Assembly: GCF_052324685.1 (NCBI RefSeq)
Contig: NC_135225.1
Location: 10,288,415 to 10,352,414, forward strand
Direction: 5' to 3'
Length of the DNA stretch: 64,000 nucleotides
DNA from: Brachyhypopomus gauderio
Taxonomy: Eukaryota > Chordata > Actinopteri > Gymnotiformes > Hypopomidae
Shown in pieces: positions 42,832 through 57,567 of the stretch (positions are counted from its first letter, which is position 1; the number at the start of each line of letters is the position of its first letter). Below the pieces are notes generated by a model that had not been told where the DNA came from, made no database searches, and saw only the letters and a list, made by a program, of their open reading frames with translations. A program made the translations under genes and the position numbers.

Positions 42832-44550
42832 CGCTGGCATGACTGTAGAGGTGGAACAGGGTGGAGGGTCACTTGAACCTTGTGGTTTTAGAGCAAAGTG
42901 CCCGACGACAGAAGGTGTTCTCTCTGTTTTCAAATGCCGCACTCTCACAGAGACAGGAAGTCTGGGTTCCCCTCCCACACACACAGACACACACACACAC
43001 AACCCCACGCCATTAACAGATCACATGCATTAATGGGCTGCACTGTAGAGATAGATGGGAGACTGGAAATCCAATATGGAGTCACAGTGACTAGATCACC
43101 ACCTCAGCACCAAATCAAAATCTCTGTCTCACACAATCCAAACTGAATGAAACCCAATCTGCAAAGTGTCTGTACATCACAACTATACTTTGACTCGTTT
43201 AGGGCTAAAAGGGTCATGTAACCATGGACACCCAAAAAGTCTTGGACCAGATGATCAAGGATGTGCAATTATTGATCCACAATGGCGATGATGGGTTTTA
43301 ATGCATTTGAATAGGACCTTGAATTTAGGTACACAGAGCCAGGGAATTCAGCCTTTTAACTGGAATCTCACAATGGCTGCTTTCTGTAGTAAAACATTTA
43401 CTTACAAGGCCAGTAAGCAAAAAAAGGCAATTTTTTACATTAGTGTGCAAAGAAAGAATAAAAATCTAAATAACTAAATTCCACTATTATAATATCATCT
43501 AGTATTATGAGACTTATTTCCTATATATTAACCTTTGCTCACAAATTAAAATAGTATTTCTCCTTCTGTTCTGCAAGAAGAATTCAAAAGCTTAGAGGTT
43601 CTCTTGTTTTAGTTGAATATACACAGTGATACTTATTCTTCAGCCATTAACTATTTTCTACCAAACATTACCAAAATGTACTTCTTATTAAGGAGAACAA
43701 GTCCTTTAATTGGAAGCAGCTGACTTGTAAGGCAGTTCTTCCTCCCTGCACGCTCACCTTTGATTTATGACCTGACTTTTCACTGTACGTGCAACTTACA
43801 CCACATTTGCACACTTTTACCACACAGCTATTTAAACAACACAATTAGCTCATCAAGCAAATGACCACCATTTGGGAGCAATTGATGAACTAGGGAAAGT
43901 GTCGATGGATAAATCTTTATGATACAGGGTGAAGATTAAGCCTTCTGTGAGTTTTAGTGATCTTTAGAATGCATTGGATATTGGATATAATGGCTTAGCA
44001 CGGCAATCATGATTGGATCCAAAAGAGCGAACTAGGCCACAGAACAGTAATAGCACACTGTCTACAGAGCATGTGCAAACGTGCCAGGCCCCTCCTCCTT
44101 GGGTCTGCTTGTTCTTTACTGGGCCTGATTTTTCAGGTGCTTCTGAATTCCAAACCTTAGCATGATACAATACAATGCCAACTATAATAAGTGATAAGAA
44201 TTACAATGGATGCAATACACAAACGATATTGAGAAATCCAAACCTTTACATTTAAGCACTAAACATTAAGCATGTTTCCAAGGACTAATCTTAATGACGT
44301 GATTGTCCACTTAATGTCAGGCTTATAGTCGCTCAGTTACCCTTTATCCAAACAATAAATATAACATTAGTGTTGTACTGTTTAAGTAAAGCAAAGTTAC
44401 TCAGAACTTTGGTACCAATACAGCTGTTGTATTATAGATGCATTGGTCAGATGTTTGTGCTCTTCCTTGTTCAAACTGAAGAGGCATGCAGTTACTTGAG
44501 GAGGTATAGCATGCACTCTAGGGGCATCATGCCTGCAACCTGGTTACTAG
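38312..44550. other. intergenic DNA rich in microsatellites, no gene seen
   Basis: Simple repeats: (CT)n at 39408-39453, (CA)n at 40776-40810, (GT)n at 41992-42069 and 42280-42302, and poly-G at 42796-42831. Between them no coding, RNA or mobile-element signature was recognised. Confidence 0.55.
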
Positions 44551-44655
44551 TCACTGCTGTTACAGGATAACCATAACAGTTACCAATCACCGCTGTTACG
44601 GGATAATCATAACAGTTATCAATCACCGCTGTTAAAGGATAACCATAACAGTTAC
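44551..44655. repeat. 36-bp tandem repeat, three copies
   Basis: Units start at 44551, 44587 and 44623 (TCAC[CT]GCTGTTA...CATAACAGTTA). Each unit has an internal CTGTTA/TAACAG inverted pair. Confidence 0.9.
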
Positions 44656-46289
44656 TTAATCTCCTCAGAATTCTCTACACTGCCATAAATGTCTCAACAT
44701 TGCATATAGTAGCACTGAACAACTTGGCCTGAGTCACTGAATTATATGGCTAGATTCAGCATTTTTTCAACTTGTGACCTACTTTACACATATCCCTGAC
44801 ACCTTGCAGCTAACCCTATACCCTGGTCAAGCAACCAGTCCTTGATGATATTCACCTTTGTGCCCAGTGTCTTCCAAGGATTTCAAGGATTTGATTTTAC
44901 ACTTTGTGTTCTTTTATTTGACTGATCTAAGTGGATTTATTGCATTATTTGTGTATCCAGTGTGCATTAGCACCCAAATTAAAAGTATATAGTTTAATAT
45001 ATAATTGAACCTGAAATCCTTCACATAGTTATTTCAATCGAAACCCACAAATCCCATTACATATAGCAATGCAGTTGTACTATATAATTTCAAGGTTAGC
45101 TAGAAATGTATTTTCTCATTTGTTGTACACACAAGCAAAGGCAGGCTATTCTGTATATATTCAACCAAAAATGATCCAACCATTTTTTCTCAGCAAAACC
45201 GCCACCATTAAAATAACTACTACAGATTGTAAAGAATTAGTAATTAGAGCTAATTAGTAATAAAGTGGAGCTAATGAAGTGTTTAGCTAAAACACCACAT
45301 ATCTATAAATGACTTATGGCCGTTTTAAAGTGAGAAATTCTGTGGACGATAAAACCAATATATTTTTTCCATCTAACTGTTGTCTGTCTCATGATGATCT
45401 TATGAGATTTGATGCATAATTGTATTAATGTACGTAATGTAAACACTAGTGTTGGATTTATTTTTGTAGGATCAGTTGTAATTAAATCTCTAAGAGGATT
45501 TGAGCTACAATGAAGTTCATTTAGCACAGCTGATTTAGTGAATTCTCTGCTCTGAAGTAAAATCGTTTCCTTGTGACGACTGCAGCCTAATTTCCTCTGT
45601 GACTTTCTGCATTATGGGCTTCGTCAGAGGAATTTAGAATGTTTTGGAATGTTTTTACGGGCCTGCCACACGGAATGCCGTGTCACACACGGCTTCAGCT
45701 CTCTTAAGCAGACTCACGTGTTTAATCAACATAATTCAGACATAGTTAGGATTAAGCAGATTCCATTTTAATCCAACCCCCACATCCTATCTGCATCCCC
45801 TTACTGCTTTCAGTAAAATACAGGACACAAAAGCAGTATTTGTGATGCAAGTGTAAAATAAGACATTTAATAGTACTCGATAAAATGTGTGTAGAGGCCT
45901 GTGGGTAAAATACTTGGCCTTCTTAACTGTAAGAAATTAAGGCGAAAAACATAAACATGCGATAAATGAAACTGAATAACAATTACATTCATTTAAATAC
46001 GTTTAATTGCGTTAATTCAGAAATTAGGCCTGTATTCAATAGGCTATAGAAACGCATGCAACAATTAAATCTTTGGAGATAATAATAATAATAATAACAT
46101 TATGGTTTTCTGTCACGTGAGGAAAATTTGACTGGCATTGGTGCGCGATCTCAAGAATGGCTGCTGCTCAATCTGATGCCACAAAAGTATAAAACAATGA
46201 TAATTCGGCTATATCAAAATAGTTGCTATTTATAATAAATAACATCAACGTTGCATAGAAATTCAAGCCAGTTCCTCGCCAGCCGATAT
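44656..46289. other. intergenic DNA 3' of hmx4, no gene seen
   Basis: AT-rich sequence with a short AAT run at 46080-46097. It probably includes the 3' flank of hmx4, whose polyadenylation signal may be the ATTAAA on the - strand at 46290-46295, about 140 nt past the stop. Confidence 0.5.
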
Positions 46290-46431
46290 TTTAATCTTGG
46301 CTCATTTTTACTGCAAAAACACGACTGAAAGAGGAGACAAACAATACTTGTAACCGAGGTGCATTTCGCCCATTTTGAAGATCTTGTTTCAAGGACAGAA
46401 AACAGTGACCTTTGAGTGTGTGTTTTTAAAG

Positions 46432-47283
<852 letters not shown>

Positions 47284-47442
47284 ATTCTCCGATAGATGCG
47301 CAGATGTTTGCGTGCCGAATCTCTTGTGTTTTCAAACTAGGTCCTCGATCCGACGAGCACCATCTCTCCGCTGCAAGTAGTGCGGAGGAGTCTGCGGTGG
47401 GTGTTAGTTCACGGGCCGGAAGAACGTGTTTACTCGCCGTCT

Positions 47443-47447
47443 ATTGG
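47443..47447 (-). promoter_or_regulatory. candidate CCAAT box of hmx4
   Basis: CCAAT on the - strand (in TGACCAATAG), 160 nt upstream of the hmx4 start codon. No clear TATA box was seen between it and the ATG. Confidence 0.35.
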
Positions 47448-47718
47448 TCAGAATAATTCCACAAGCTCGACAGCCAATTGTAAAAGAGGGCGGGAACTGC
47501 AGCTTTCCCGTATCCGGACGTCTGGTACGTATCCTTTACGAAACGCACCACGCTTGGTGCTTTTAATAAATGTCTTAAGGACATCAATTGATTGATGATT
47601 AAAATATTGTTTTCTTGCTATTTTTATATTGAACAATGTCTATATTGAAAGTGATAAGGCTACTCTATTATTGAGGTTCGAGGTTACAGATTTTGAATGA
47701 AAGATATGAAATGTATCT

Positions 47719-47823
47719 GGGGTGGGTTTCCCGAAACGTTCGTAGCGCTACTTCTTAACCTCGTACGTTTCACACGAGGTTACGAAGTACTTGGCGCTAC
47801 GAACGTTTCGGGAAACCCACCCC
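47719..47823. mobile_element. palindromic hairpin MITE between hmx4 and hmx1
   Basis: The left arm GGGTGGGTTTCCCGAAACGT, continuing TCGTAGCGC, is repeated in inverted orientation at the right end, giving roughly 45-bp arms around a short centre (105 bp in total). GGGTTTCCCGAAACG palindromes of this kind are dispersed MITE-like repeats in fish genomes. No clear target duplication was seen. Confidence 0.7.
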
Positions 47824-47947
47824 TGAACATAAAGTGTAGTGATAGCCTTATCTCACAGATCAGATCTCACAGATCAAAATAGTCACGTTACTTCGATTAA
47901 AAACTAATTATTTTGCATTTTCACTCTCTTACACTTGAAGAATGCGT

Positions 47948-47989
47948 AATTACGTCCGTGTGTATATATATACACACACGGACGTAATT
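47948..47989. repeat. near-perfect 42-bp palindrome
   Basis: AATTACGTCCGTGTGTATATA and its inverse (one mismatch) meet at a TATATA centre. It lies about 125 bp beyond the hairpin MITE and is not part of it. Confidence 0.85.
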
Positions 47990-49131
47990 TTCATATATAT
48001 ATGCTCTATATATTTATGCTCTTTATGTATTATATTAAGCATCAGCAATTAATTACGTTGGTGTAACTGTGCAGCACATAGTGAGAATAAACCCCAACTT
48101 TAATTTTGTTCTAGGATTGATGGAAGTTTCAAATTAAGTTGAATAATGATGTGTTTTTAAATACGTAAGGGTTTGCAGCCTAAACTCGCCTACGCTACAT
48201 ATGGGGGATTAATAGTAAAACAGGTACCGGCAATAAGGCAACAACAATGTATGATAATGTATGATAAATCAATACATTAAGATGTTTAAAAATCTTTAAC
48301 GTATTGTTGTTTGGTTTAGTTTTTTATTTAATAGTTTAACTATTTGCAGGTTGGTCATCCTGATGCATTTTGTAACAATAGCCAATCTTGGATAACAGAT
48401 TAATCTGATTTGTACTAATCTCGGATAACATATTCATCTGACTTGTACTAATCTTGTACTAATCTTTGATTTGTACTCGTTTCACTAGTTATGTAGGCTA
48501 TGCATTCCACTGCAGATTTCATAGTATCGTTTCAGTGTATTTCTTAACAAACGTGTAGTCTCATGTTTCAGCCAATGCTTCATGTTATTTTTATTTCGAG
48601 AGACTGTCATCTTCGGAACTGCAAAACTTTCTAAAGTGTTGTTGATGGGCTGTGAAATGTGCATTAAACCGGTCGACCCCTTGTCAAACTCCGCGTTTTA
48701 ACATAAGAGATCAGCAGTGGACTAACGTCAGTAACAACCATGGTGCTTTTATCATTTATTTAATAGCCTATTTATATTCCTTGTGTGAAAAAATGACAAA
48801 AAAGTCTAAATCAATGTCGGCCTATCGAAATAGGAATATATTTAACATATACCCCGCATGTTCTTCAGTAGGCCTACTTCTGTTTATTTCCATGCATGGC
48901 TATACTTTTTCACACAAATACTGGAAATGTACTGGAACAATCTACATAAACACAGATAGGCCCCATATACGCTACTGCTTTTGTTGCGTATAATCATGAC
49001 TTGTTCTTTGGATACAGCCAACATTTTTTTAGATTCTGCGGAAATACTGGTTATTGAACAATTCAAAATCAATGAAGATATAAGCAATATATATGAAACA
49101 ATTTATGTACGTATAAAACTTTCACCCGATG
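47990..49131. other. hmx1-hmx4 spacer and hmx1 3' flank
   Basis: AT-rich. A - strand AATAAA at 48888-48883, about 245 nt after the hmx1 stop, is a candidate polyadenylation signal. A short duplicated 'ttgtactaatct' type motif occurs around 48410-48475. No gene was recognised. Confidence 0.45.
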
Positions 49132-50609
49132 TTAGACAAGGCCTGTCATCTGTGACCTTATAAAATCAATGGATTGGGCAAAAGACGTCAGTGGACAGTT
49201 CATTGAATTTCTGAAGCCCATGATGTGTGGCGAGACTTGTGGGACGTTGAAACTCAATATCGACGACGGCGTGGTGTTCTCGTGGTACAAAATAGGCACC
49301 CGAACAATTCGCTGAGTCGACTGGGAAATGCTCGCAGCCTCCACCTCGGCGGCCAATTGTCTTTTCCACTTATTTCTGCGATTTTGGAACCAGATTTTGA
49401 CCTGTGTTTCTGACAGTTGCAAGGAGGCTGCAAGGCCTGCGCGTTCGGAACTACTCAAATACCGCTTCATGTCAAACGTTGATTCTAGCTGGAAAACTTG
49501 TCTTCGACTGAACACAGTCCGGGTTTTTTTCTTACGGACCGAGGCCGATTCGAGTGTGTCTGGATCTGAGCGCTCGTCAAAAACCTGCCGGGCATCTTCT
49601 GTCTCATCCGCGTAGTGCTCTCTGATTTCTCGCTCTTTGTCCTTGGTTCCCAGCAGAGGTTCAGAGACAGATGTGTCCACGTCGCTGGAGACGGAGTCAA
49701 AATGCTCGTCTGAACTGCGAGTTTCCTCTCTTGGACCTGAGGAAAAAAATATTCAAGTGAGTTATAGGCTACGTAGCGAAATGATAGTAAAGTACGAATT
49801 TAATTTTCACGTTTTTCTGTTCCAGCGCTCTTCTTTTTCTCTGTGCTTTTGTTGATTTTCCGGGGTTAAGGAGTCGAACAAACCAATTACACCCTTAATC
49901 CTTTAATGTGTTTGCAAAGTCTCCCATCCAAAGTGCACTGCACTGGAAGACAGAGAGACACAAACGCATTCTGCTTTTGTTGGTTTTACCCAATGAAGCA
50001 CAAACCTAATGTGGTCACGCCAGGAGCGTAATTGCTTCCGCGGATTCTCGGGGAGCGGCGACGAGAAGCACAGATTGCTTCTCTAATTGGGGAAAAATTC
50101 ACATTTTCATTCGTATATTGACACGCCATAATAACGCAATATTTTACGAGTTAGGCTAAGTGCGTTCTTCACAGCTGCCCCACGCAGTCTGCGTTAAAGA
50201 CCATCAATGACAAATAGACTATCTCTTTATTACCATTTCCTCCTATTAGAGGAAAACGTATAAGGACAATGGTATTTGATAATAAGCATGCGGTAATCTT
50301 CCACTTACTCTCTGGTCGCTCCAGCACACTAAGGTTCAGGGTTTCTCGTCCGTACCACGCCAGCGGCAACCGCCTGCCTCGACATAAGTCTGTTTTGATG
50401 GCTGTAGTCGTCTGACCGCACACTTCGTGGCCACGCACGGTTGCGGAACCGCCTCGCAGCGCCGTGTCTCTCTCACACCCCCTGTCATCGTTGTCTTGAC
50501 CAGGCCAGGCGAGTGGATCTGCGCGCCTGGAGCTCAACAGATTATCAATAAAAAACGAAGGCCCCCTCGAAGATGTCGAAGTGTGACTTTCTGGAATTTT
50601 GTCATGCAT
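49132..50609 (-). CDS. hmx1: NK-type homeobox transcription factor Hmx1
   Basis: HMX1 is a homeodomain repressor that binds CAAGTG-type sites and acts in eye, ear and sensory ganglion development. Exon 1 is 50609-50309 and exon 2 is 49736-49132. The 572-bp intron has an A|GTAAGT donor and a TTCCTCAG acceptor in phase 1, and the joined frame gives 301 residues. An F-F-I-D-N-L-L motif lies at residues 19-25, followed by acidic linker sequence. The homeodomain is about residues 169-228 (T-R-T-V-F-S-R-R-Q, then [12 protein letters not shown]). The conserved block after it, [12 protein letters not shown], is shared by Hmx1 and Hmx3, and the protein ends R-S-Q-M-T-G-L-V, which I associate with Hmx1. 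Position beside cpz supports Hmx1 over Hmx3. Confidence 0.9.
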
Positions 50610-50782
50610 AGCTCGGTCTTACATCCAGTTTGTCAATGCCAAACCCCACTGCTTCTTCCTCAAGACAAAAAAACGAGTCCTTTGTGTGGAAACTTCTTCC
50701 TAAAAACATCTCTTTCGACGGGATGAATCCTCGCCGAGTATAGCAACAGCGCTGCTTCAGAACGGAGAGGAGTGGAGCGCTT

Positions 50783-50833
50783 CTTAATACCCGAGTCCAA
50801 ACTCTTAACAAGCTGATAGCTTTCTGCCATTGG
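50783..50833 (-). promoter_or_regulatory. candidate hmx1 core promoter (CCAAT and TATTAA)
   Basis: On the - strand a CCAAT (50833-50829) is followed 40-50 nt later by TATTAAG (50789-50783), about 175 nt upstream of the ATG. A second CCAAT, in CCGACCAATAGG, is near 51047-51051. The spacing fits a TATA-type start site at about 50755. Confidence 0.4.
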
Positions 50834-53800
50834 ACGACCACAATAGCAAATAGTATTAGTACGGAAAGGGTATTACTGTCCATGAATTCCCCTCACTGTT
50901 TGATAGTGCCTCGGGGTTGGAGGAACCCATGTCAGTGAACGCTTTATTTGGGTCAATTAGGGAGCAAATCAAAATAGCGACAGCGGCGGGCGAGGGTTGC
51001 CAGCCGCGTGAGCGAGGAATCTCGCGCAGCTGGGTGATCGAGCGCCTATTGGTCGGCTGCGTTGCTACGTCACTCAAATGTTTTGACAAAACGAAAATAT
51101 TGCAGTCAAATTGTGACTCTTCAGTTACCATGATGTCATTTAATGAATGCCGGAGAGAGTAATTTTCGCTAATTTCCACTGATAAAAATCGGTTTTGTAG
51201 TAAGTACCATAGTGCATCAGCAATCATTTCAGTTGATGGTCTATCAAACTGCATTCAGAACATTTTCTTGAGCGGTAACAATGAATTGAAAACCTTCCGA
51301 TCCTAAGACGCACTAATTGGAAACTTGAAGCCATTCTTTTGTCTTGAATATTGGTAATAAAAGTAGGCCTATACGCTTACGTACCATTCAGATTACTCCT
51401 TATCTAATGGTATGTGACATTTGCTTCCGAGAGTGTGTCTTGTCAAAGCAGACGTCAGGATCAGTTCGTCTCATTTAGCCTAAATTTTGAAAACGAATGC
51501 TTACTGTAAGTGTATACTGACATACGTTTTAGATAGACTAACAGACTACAGCAGATGTGTATTCTAAATAATTTAAAAAGCGGACGGAAACGCATTAAAG
51601 TAAGCTATTACATTTTAAATGAAGCACGATTCTTAACGAATAAGTACAAATATCCGTTGCAAAGGAAGGCCACTTTCTAGGCTTATTAATGGAAATTTAT
51701 TATGCTTATGGAAGTTCTTCTCCTCTAATTTATTCATAAACGTCATCGCGGTGCAGCACTTAGGACCAAGTAACGTTGAACTGTTTCATATTTTTGATGC
51801 GCTGTAAGTGATAAAACTGGTGGCTGCGCTAGCAGGGGAACTCTTGCATTAGTGATTTTTGCAAAAATGCCAACAAACGTCTTCTTATTTGTACTAATAT
51901 CCAAAATGATGAAATACCGTTTAAACCCACGGGTTGTTTTGATGTAGATAACGGAATACTTATAGCACGATATAGCACTTATATCACCGAATAAAGTTAA
52001 GAAGTCAATAAACTGCAGATTGAACTTTGCGGCTTTTGCAGATCATCATGCTTGTACTTGTTTTTTTGCCTGAGCTCTTTTAATGTGACAGTCGCGAACC
52101 TTTAATAATTTTGAAATTATAATTAGCGATATTAATATAATCATATTTATTAACTGAATTGTTATAAAAATGTCACGAGTGATTTAATACTGTAATCTGT
52201 TACCTCAATTACAAAACAATATTTTATTTGTTAGTCTGTATTGTAATAGCTAGGCCTAATTGTAAAACCTAATCGAAATCGCAAAGCTTTAACGTTAATT
52301 TGGCTTTAATTTATTAGGTAGGCACTGATTTAATGAAAAGGAAAAAGGTTCTACAATCTTTACACCTTAAAACATTACTTATTTTGCTCATAGAAAACGT
52401 GTTAAGCTCTGTTTCCTCTGATGTTTTGTTTTAAGAAAAAGAAAATACGTGAATTCAGTTCTGTAGTTTTAACAGAAACCCTTTAATTCATTGCTATAGT
52501 TATATGAACCCGTTGCATATGCTTACCAACGTCTAGTAACTTAGCATATGTAATTAAAATCTATCTATCTAATCTATCTATCTATCTCTGTTCCAACGAT
52601 AGTAAATAATTTTTTAATGCAATTATAATTAAGCATATAATCTTCCGCTTTCTATTTTCGTTTTATTTTATTTTAAATGTAGGCTCCCCTCACTGCAATT
52701 CAGATTCATCAGTTTGCACATAGTAATAAAATAATATAAATAAAAAAATTCTGCGTGAAATATATTTTTATTATATTTCCTAGCTTTAAAACCGACTGCG
52801 TATATTCTCACTGTAACTACAATTGTTAAAGTGGCTAAAGTGGGCACTTTGGCAGGGGGGTGAACCTGACCAAGCGGTAATTGTGGAGCTGACTGCGACA
52901 CAAGGATTTAGCGGCAGTTAATATCAGACTCGCTGGCACGGTTTGGACTTTGAAACTGGAGGGGCTAAGCTTTAGAAAAAAAATCTGTAAAAATATTCAC
53001 TATAGAATTGGTCTAGAATAACCTGTAGAATTGCTGATATCTACAAAATAATACTGTATGCATGTTTTTATGATAGTCTTAACCCACATCACAGCTGGAA
53101 ACTGAAGGTATATATAAACCCTTTAACTGGAATTTTTGAAATATAAGATTTTCCTCAGATGGGCAATAGTGTTTAAATAGATTTTAACATTTCTACTTAT
53201 ATTTGCACTCTCTATTCTCCTGGTGCTGTGTGCACATCTGCATATTTTGGACAGAGGGGGATAGTGATGACTTAGCTCATGTTTCTGTGTGATCACTGGA
53301 GCTCTCTGGTATGGCATCTGCACTCACATGAGAGGGCACACGTTCCCTGGGCCCACAGGCATGAAGCCCCCTGATCCTTATCCACACTGGCACGGTTTTT
53401 TCACACTGACAACCACCATCCAGACCTTTCAAAGACCTTTAATATACTCCCCCCCCCCTCTCTCTCTCTCTCTCTCTGTCTGTCTCTCTCCGTCACTTGA
53501 CCCATTTCAGTCTTTTTCTCATATACCGATTATTCCATTTTTGCAGTTTGAACTCTGCCCCTATTTTATCCTGCTTGACTTTCTCTTCTCTACATTTTGT
53601 TTAGCCTATTGATTGCTCATTGTGTGATTTTTTTAAAGAGTACACTTACAGGCCCTAAATGTGAGAACCCTCTATGACTGTTAGACACATCACCCTAGCA
53701 CAGCACCTCTGTCCCTCCCCTTCTCTGAGTGGCATCCTCAGGCAGAGAGGAGAAGGAGGGATGCTGAAACATGATACGATTCACTGCATCTACACAAGGG

Positions 53801-55630
53801 CTATAATAACATTTTATTGGTTCAAAATAAACTCAAAGTTTCCAGTGCTAACTTCTTTCCATCCTCTTTTGAGTAATCTTGGCTCCATCCTCAGAAACAG
53901 AGACCAGTCTGAACAAATACTCTAGTGAGCAACCTCTGCTTTTTCACTAATTGCAAGTAATGTTGAATATTATTTTGGAATGGTGATCATTGATTGACTT
54001 TAGATATACTGCACCATCTGTTGGTGAACTTCTTTTATTACAGCCAACTGTGCTCATTTTAGGATCTCATATATAAAAGAAACTTTAATCCAATAGAGAG
54101 GAGTTCAAAACACGCCCTGTCCTGTTTAGAGCAAAACCAGGGCAGTAGTCGCTCTTCTCAGAATCACAGCTCCGTTCACCAGGGAAGAGAAGGCCACCGG
54201 TAAAGAATACCCCTCCATCCAGACGCTAATGTCGTCCTGCTTACTGGAGCGTAACAGCCTATGCTTCTGAGAGGTCGTCCCAGGGTGTTAGCCTAGCTGT
54301 GTGGTGTGCTGCGTGCGCACATTCCATGAATAATGCAGTCTGTGAGAAGAAATGTACGTCTTTGATAGCCTTTGATCCACGCCCAGACTTAGCATCGCCT
54401 GTGTAGGATAAACCAAACCTTTAGCTTCAGGCGATCTGGTGTCATGTCCATGTCCCCAGACCTGCAGGAAACTTTAAACTTCTGTACATCAGGAATCGGC
54501 AATACAAAAGTCTGGCCTACTGTGAAACATACTCAAATTGCTGTTTGGGACTGGCTCCATCTGGAATTTGTTCGGCATATAACCCTAAATGATTGAAACT
54601 ATAGATGATAATAGATGAAACTAGTCTAGACTGTTTCTGCCCATTTTGACGGTTTCGCTTCGTCCACTGAAAAGCTGTTTTAGGAGCAGTTAGCCAAGAC
54701 ACTGAAACATAAGAGGAAAAAAGTGCTTGTAATCTTAAGGAGCTATTATCATAAAGGTGGACTGTTTTTCTTCAACACCACAATTACATTTTCTTTTTGA
54801 AAATGAGCTCTGATTCTGCCAAAAACTGGCTTCATGAGAGTGTCTTGGCATTGTAATTTCCTGTAGTCAATGTTCTGAACACAGGCTGGTCACATGGGCT
54901 GTTTGTGGGATGAACTCCTTGTACCTGCATTACAGTAGCCGATATGGCTGGCTGCATTGCACTGGAGAAATTGTATGTGCTGTGTTTCTGCGCAGACTGG
55001 AACTCAAACAGACTTGAGCTCTTTGGGATCATTAATGGCTGTGCACTGTTTCTTATCTGAGAAGCTGCATCTGGGGTCAGGTTTATGCTACTGTACTGTT
55101 TCTACAGTAACTGTGTACTAGGGGGAACACCCTGCCCCCTTCACATTTTGTTTCCTCCGTTCTGGACTGCGGTGACCCGAGACGTGAGGGCTGAACATCT
55201 GTTCTTGCTCTTCTGACCTGCACGCAGCCTAAATGTGCCAACAGACGCTGCTGCCCGTGTCAGGACCTCCACCACCGTGGAACTGGCCTCATGGAACTAT
55301 CATAGGTTGTGCCGGCCAAATCCAACTGTCTGCATTACTGTTGATGTTTCTGCCTTGTAACATTTCTAGACTTTTCAGTCCATATAAGCTGCATGTAAGA
55401 ATTGTAAGTGTATGCTTGTCTAAATTGTTTAAAGTGACAGCAGTCATGTTTTAGGGTGTGACTGTGCTTGAAGAGAGGTCCATCCTCAGCAATGTTCAAG
55501 GCATGTTTACTAGTGGAGCTGCAAGACCATCAGAGTCCTGCACCGCCTCACACTCTCCCAGCCACAGCTGTGATGCAGATTTATGTTTCATTGTTTGCAC
55601 TCTCAGTTTAGCTTCTTCTAATCACATACC
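50834..55630. other. 5' flank of hmx1, no further gene seen
   Basis: The 51.0-52.6 kb part is AT-rich, free of large repeats, with many ATTA cores, and may contain hmx1 regulatory sequence. A short CTAT run is at about 52562-52586 and a CT run at 53458-53477. No coding or mobile-element signature was recognised. Confidence 0.45.
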
Positions 55631-55631
55631 A

Positions 55632-55656
55632 AATCAATCGATCAATCGATCAATCG

Positions 55657-55728
<72 letters not shown>
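55632..55728. repeat. (TCAA/TCGA)n tetranucleotide array
   Basis: About 24 tetranucleotide units, the first few with TCGA variants. It gives rise to a spurious Ser-Ile-Asn-Gln repeat ORF. Confidence 0.95.
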
Positions 55729-57520
55729 TGTGCCTGGCCGATCATCCCAGTAAGTTTCCTGGAAGGATTCACTTGTTTTATAGCGTTTTGTTTAAGACCA
55801 TTGCATGTTTTGGTCTTCCTCAGAGTCTAATTGATGGCTTTTTTAATAACAATTTCATGCTTTGTGACATCAAAGGGCATTTTCACTCTTTACTATATGT
55901 GGAATTTCAGTTCATAACAGAAAAGACATTTCTTCTTTGAAATCATATAATTTTGATTGCATATTTATAATTACAAGCTGTGGACTTCAGATATTTTAGT
56001 ACATAACTCTTCAATGATTCGTCTCTGAGGATACTGACTGTCATTCATATATGAGTACTGCATTTTAGCTTATTATAATTCTTACAGTGTTTTTCTTTAG
56101 TGTGTGTATTGAATGTTATGTGCTCATCATAATTTTGAATGACGAAGAAGATTCCAAGTGACTAATTGCAGTCACTTTAAACATACAACACTTTAAACAT
56201 CATTTAAAACATTTCTTTAAACATACTCCCCTTCAAAATAATTCAAATAAGGATATTTCAAATAAGGATGATCTGGTTTCATTGCCAGCATGAACAAAAC
56301 ACAATTAAAGAAATACTATTGTGCTATTGTATTCTCAGAAAAGTTCAATTAACGTTCTAACACACAGACTGTAATACGGTCTTCTTCAATTTTTAGAAGC
56401 ACTAAACATGATGCACTGATTACTGATGCACTTACTGATTTTCTTGTTAATACAGTTTTATGTTCCCAATTAATTCTCATGGTGTTGCTCTGTCAGGAAC
56501 TGCCAGGTCAGTGAGAGGAATTCCTTTGCTAGCAGAAGATTTTAGTCATTATCCAAGAGTTAAACCTCAGTTTGTCGGATGGGGGTTATAAGAGATTCCG
56601 TTTGTTTAACCTCTTCACGCTACGTTGATCTCTGTCAACCCCGACTTGTCACTGCTCCATGTATAGCTCGCTAACAGGGCTACAAACTCCCCAACTCAAA
56701 CCCTCTAACAACGCAAGATACTTAAGAACAAAGTTTACATCTACACTTTGAAACCATTCCATTTAACCAGTGGCATTGCAGTGGAGTTATCATGTTTTTG
56801 TTGGTTAAGGTTCAGGATGTATTTTATGTTTGAATTGGTTTCTGTTTTGATTTATATAATTAAATATCTGAGCAATGTTTATAGAATTGTTCCTGAAATA
56901 CATTGGGATGTACAGGAATATCATAGGGTTTCTGATCATTCTGATCATACACCAATAATTTTAACATTCTTAAAAAATATTTAACTGTTAAACTAATTAT
57001 TAGAAATGTTTTCCAGACATAGCATACATTTAAATTTAAGTAATAGGTTTATTTGACTGTAAATTAGATTAAAACTTGAGACCATCTTTCTTAAATAACT
57101 ATTTTCATACAAACATCTACACATGGAATTTAGGTCATGATTTGTATTGCTTTCGAGAGAAGAAAATGAGAAATGTAGAAAAAAAAAAGTTTTATCTCAG
57201 AATAATAACAACAACAGCAGAAACAAGTTCAAATCATGGTGCTTTTCTCATACCCAAAGTTGTTTTACCAGAGCAAAACAAACCAAAAACCCAAAAACTT
57301 TAACTTCAGAGAGCAGGAGAATTAAAGTCCAGAGAAAAAAGAAAGGTAGCTGATCTGAAATAACCCAGGATGACCTAGGCATGTTTTTGCTTTTGAATAG
57401 TGTCTAAGTGTGTGTGTGTGTGCATGCGCGTGTACGTGTGTGCATGTCTGTTTGCATGCTTTTGTTTATGAGTCTTAAGTGCAAGCATATGCCTTTGCAT
57501 GTGTGGTGTGTGTGTTGTGC

Positions 57521-57567
<47 letters not shown>

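Noticed and set aside
44551..44655. Possible CRISPR-like or regulatory repeat array
   Set aside because: The three 36-bp units are directly adjacent with no spacers, in a vertebrate genome; it is an ordinary tandem repeat.
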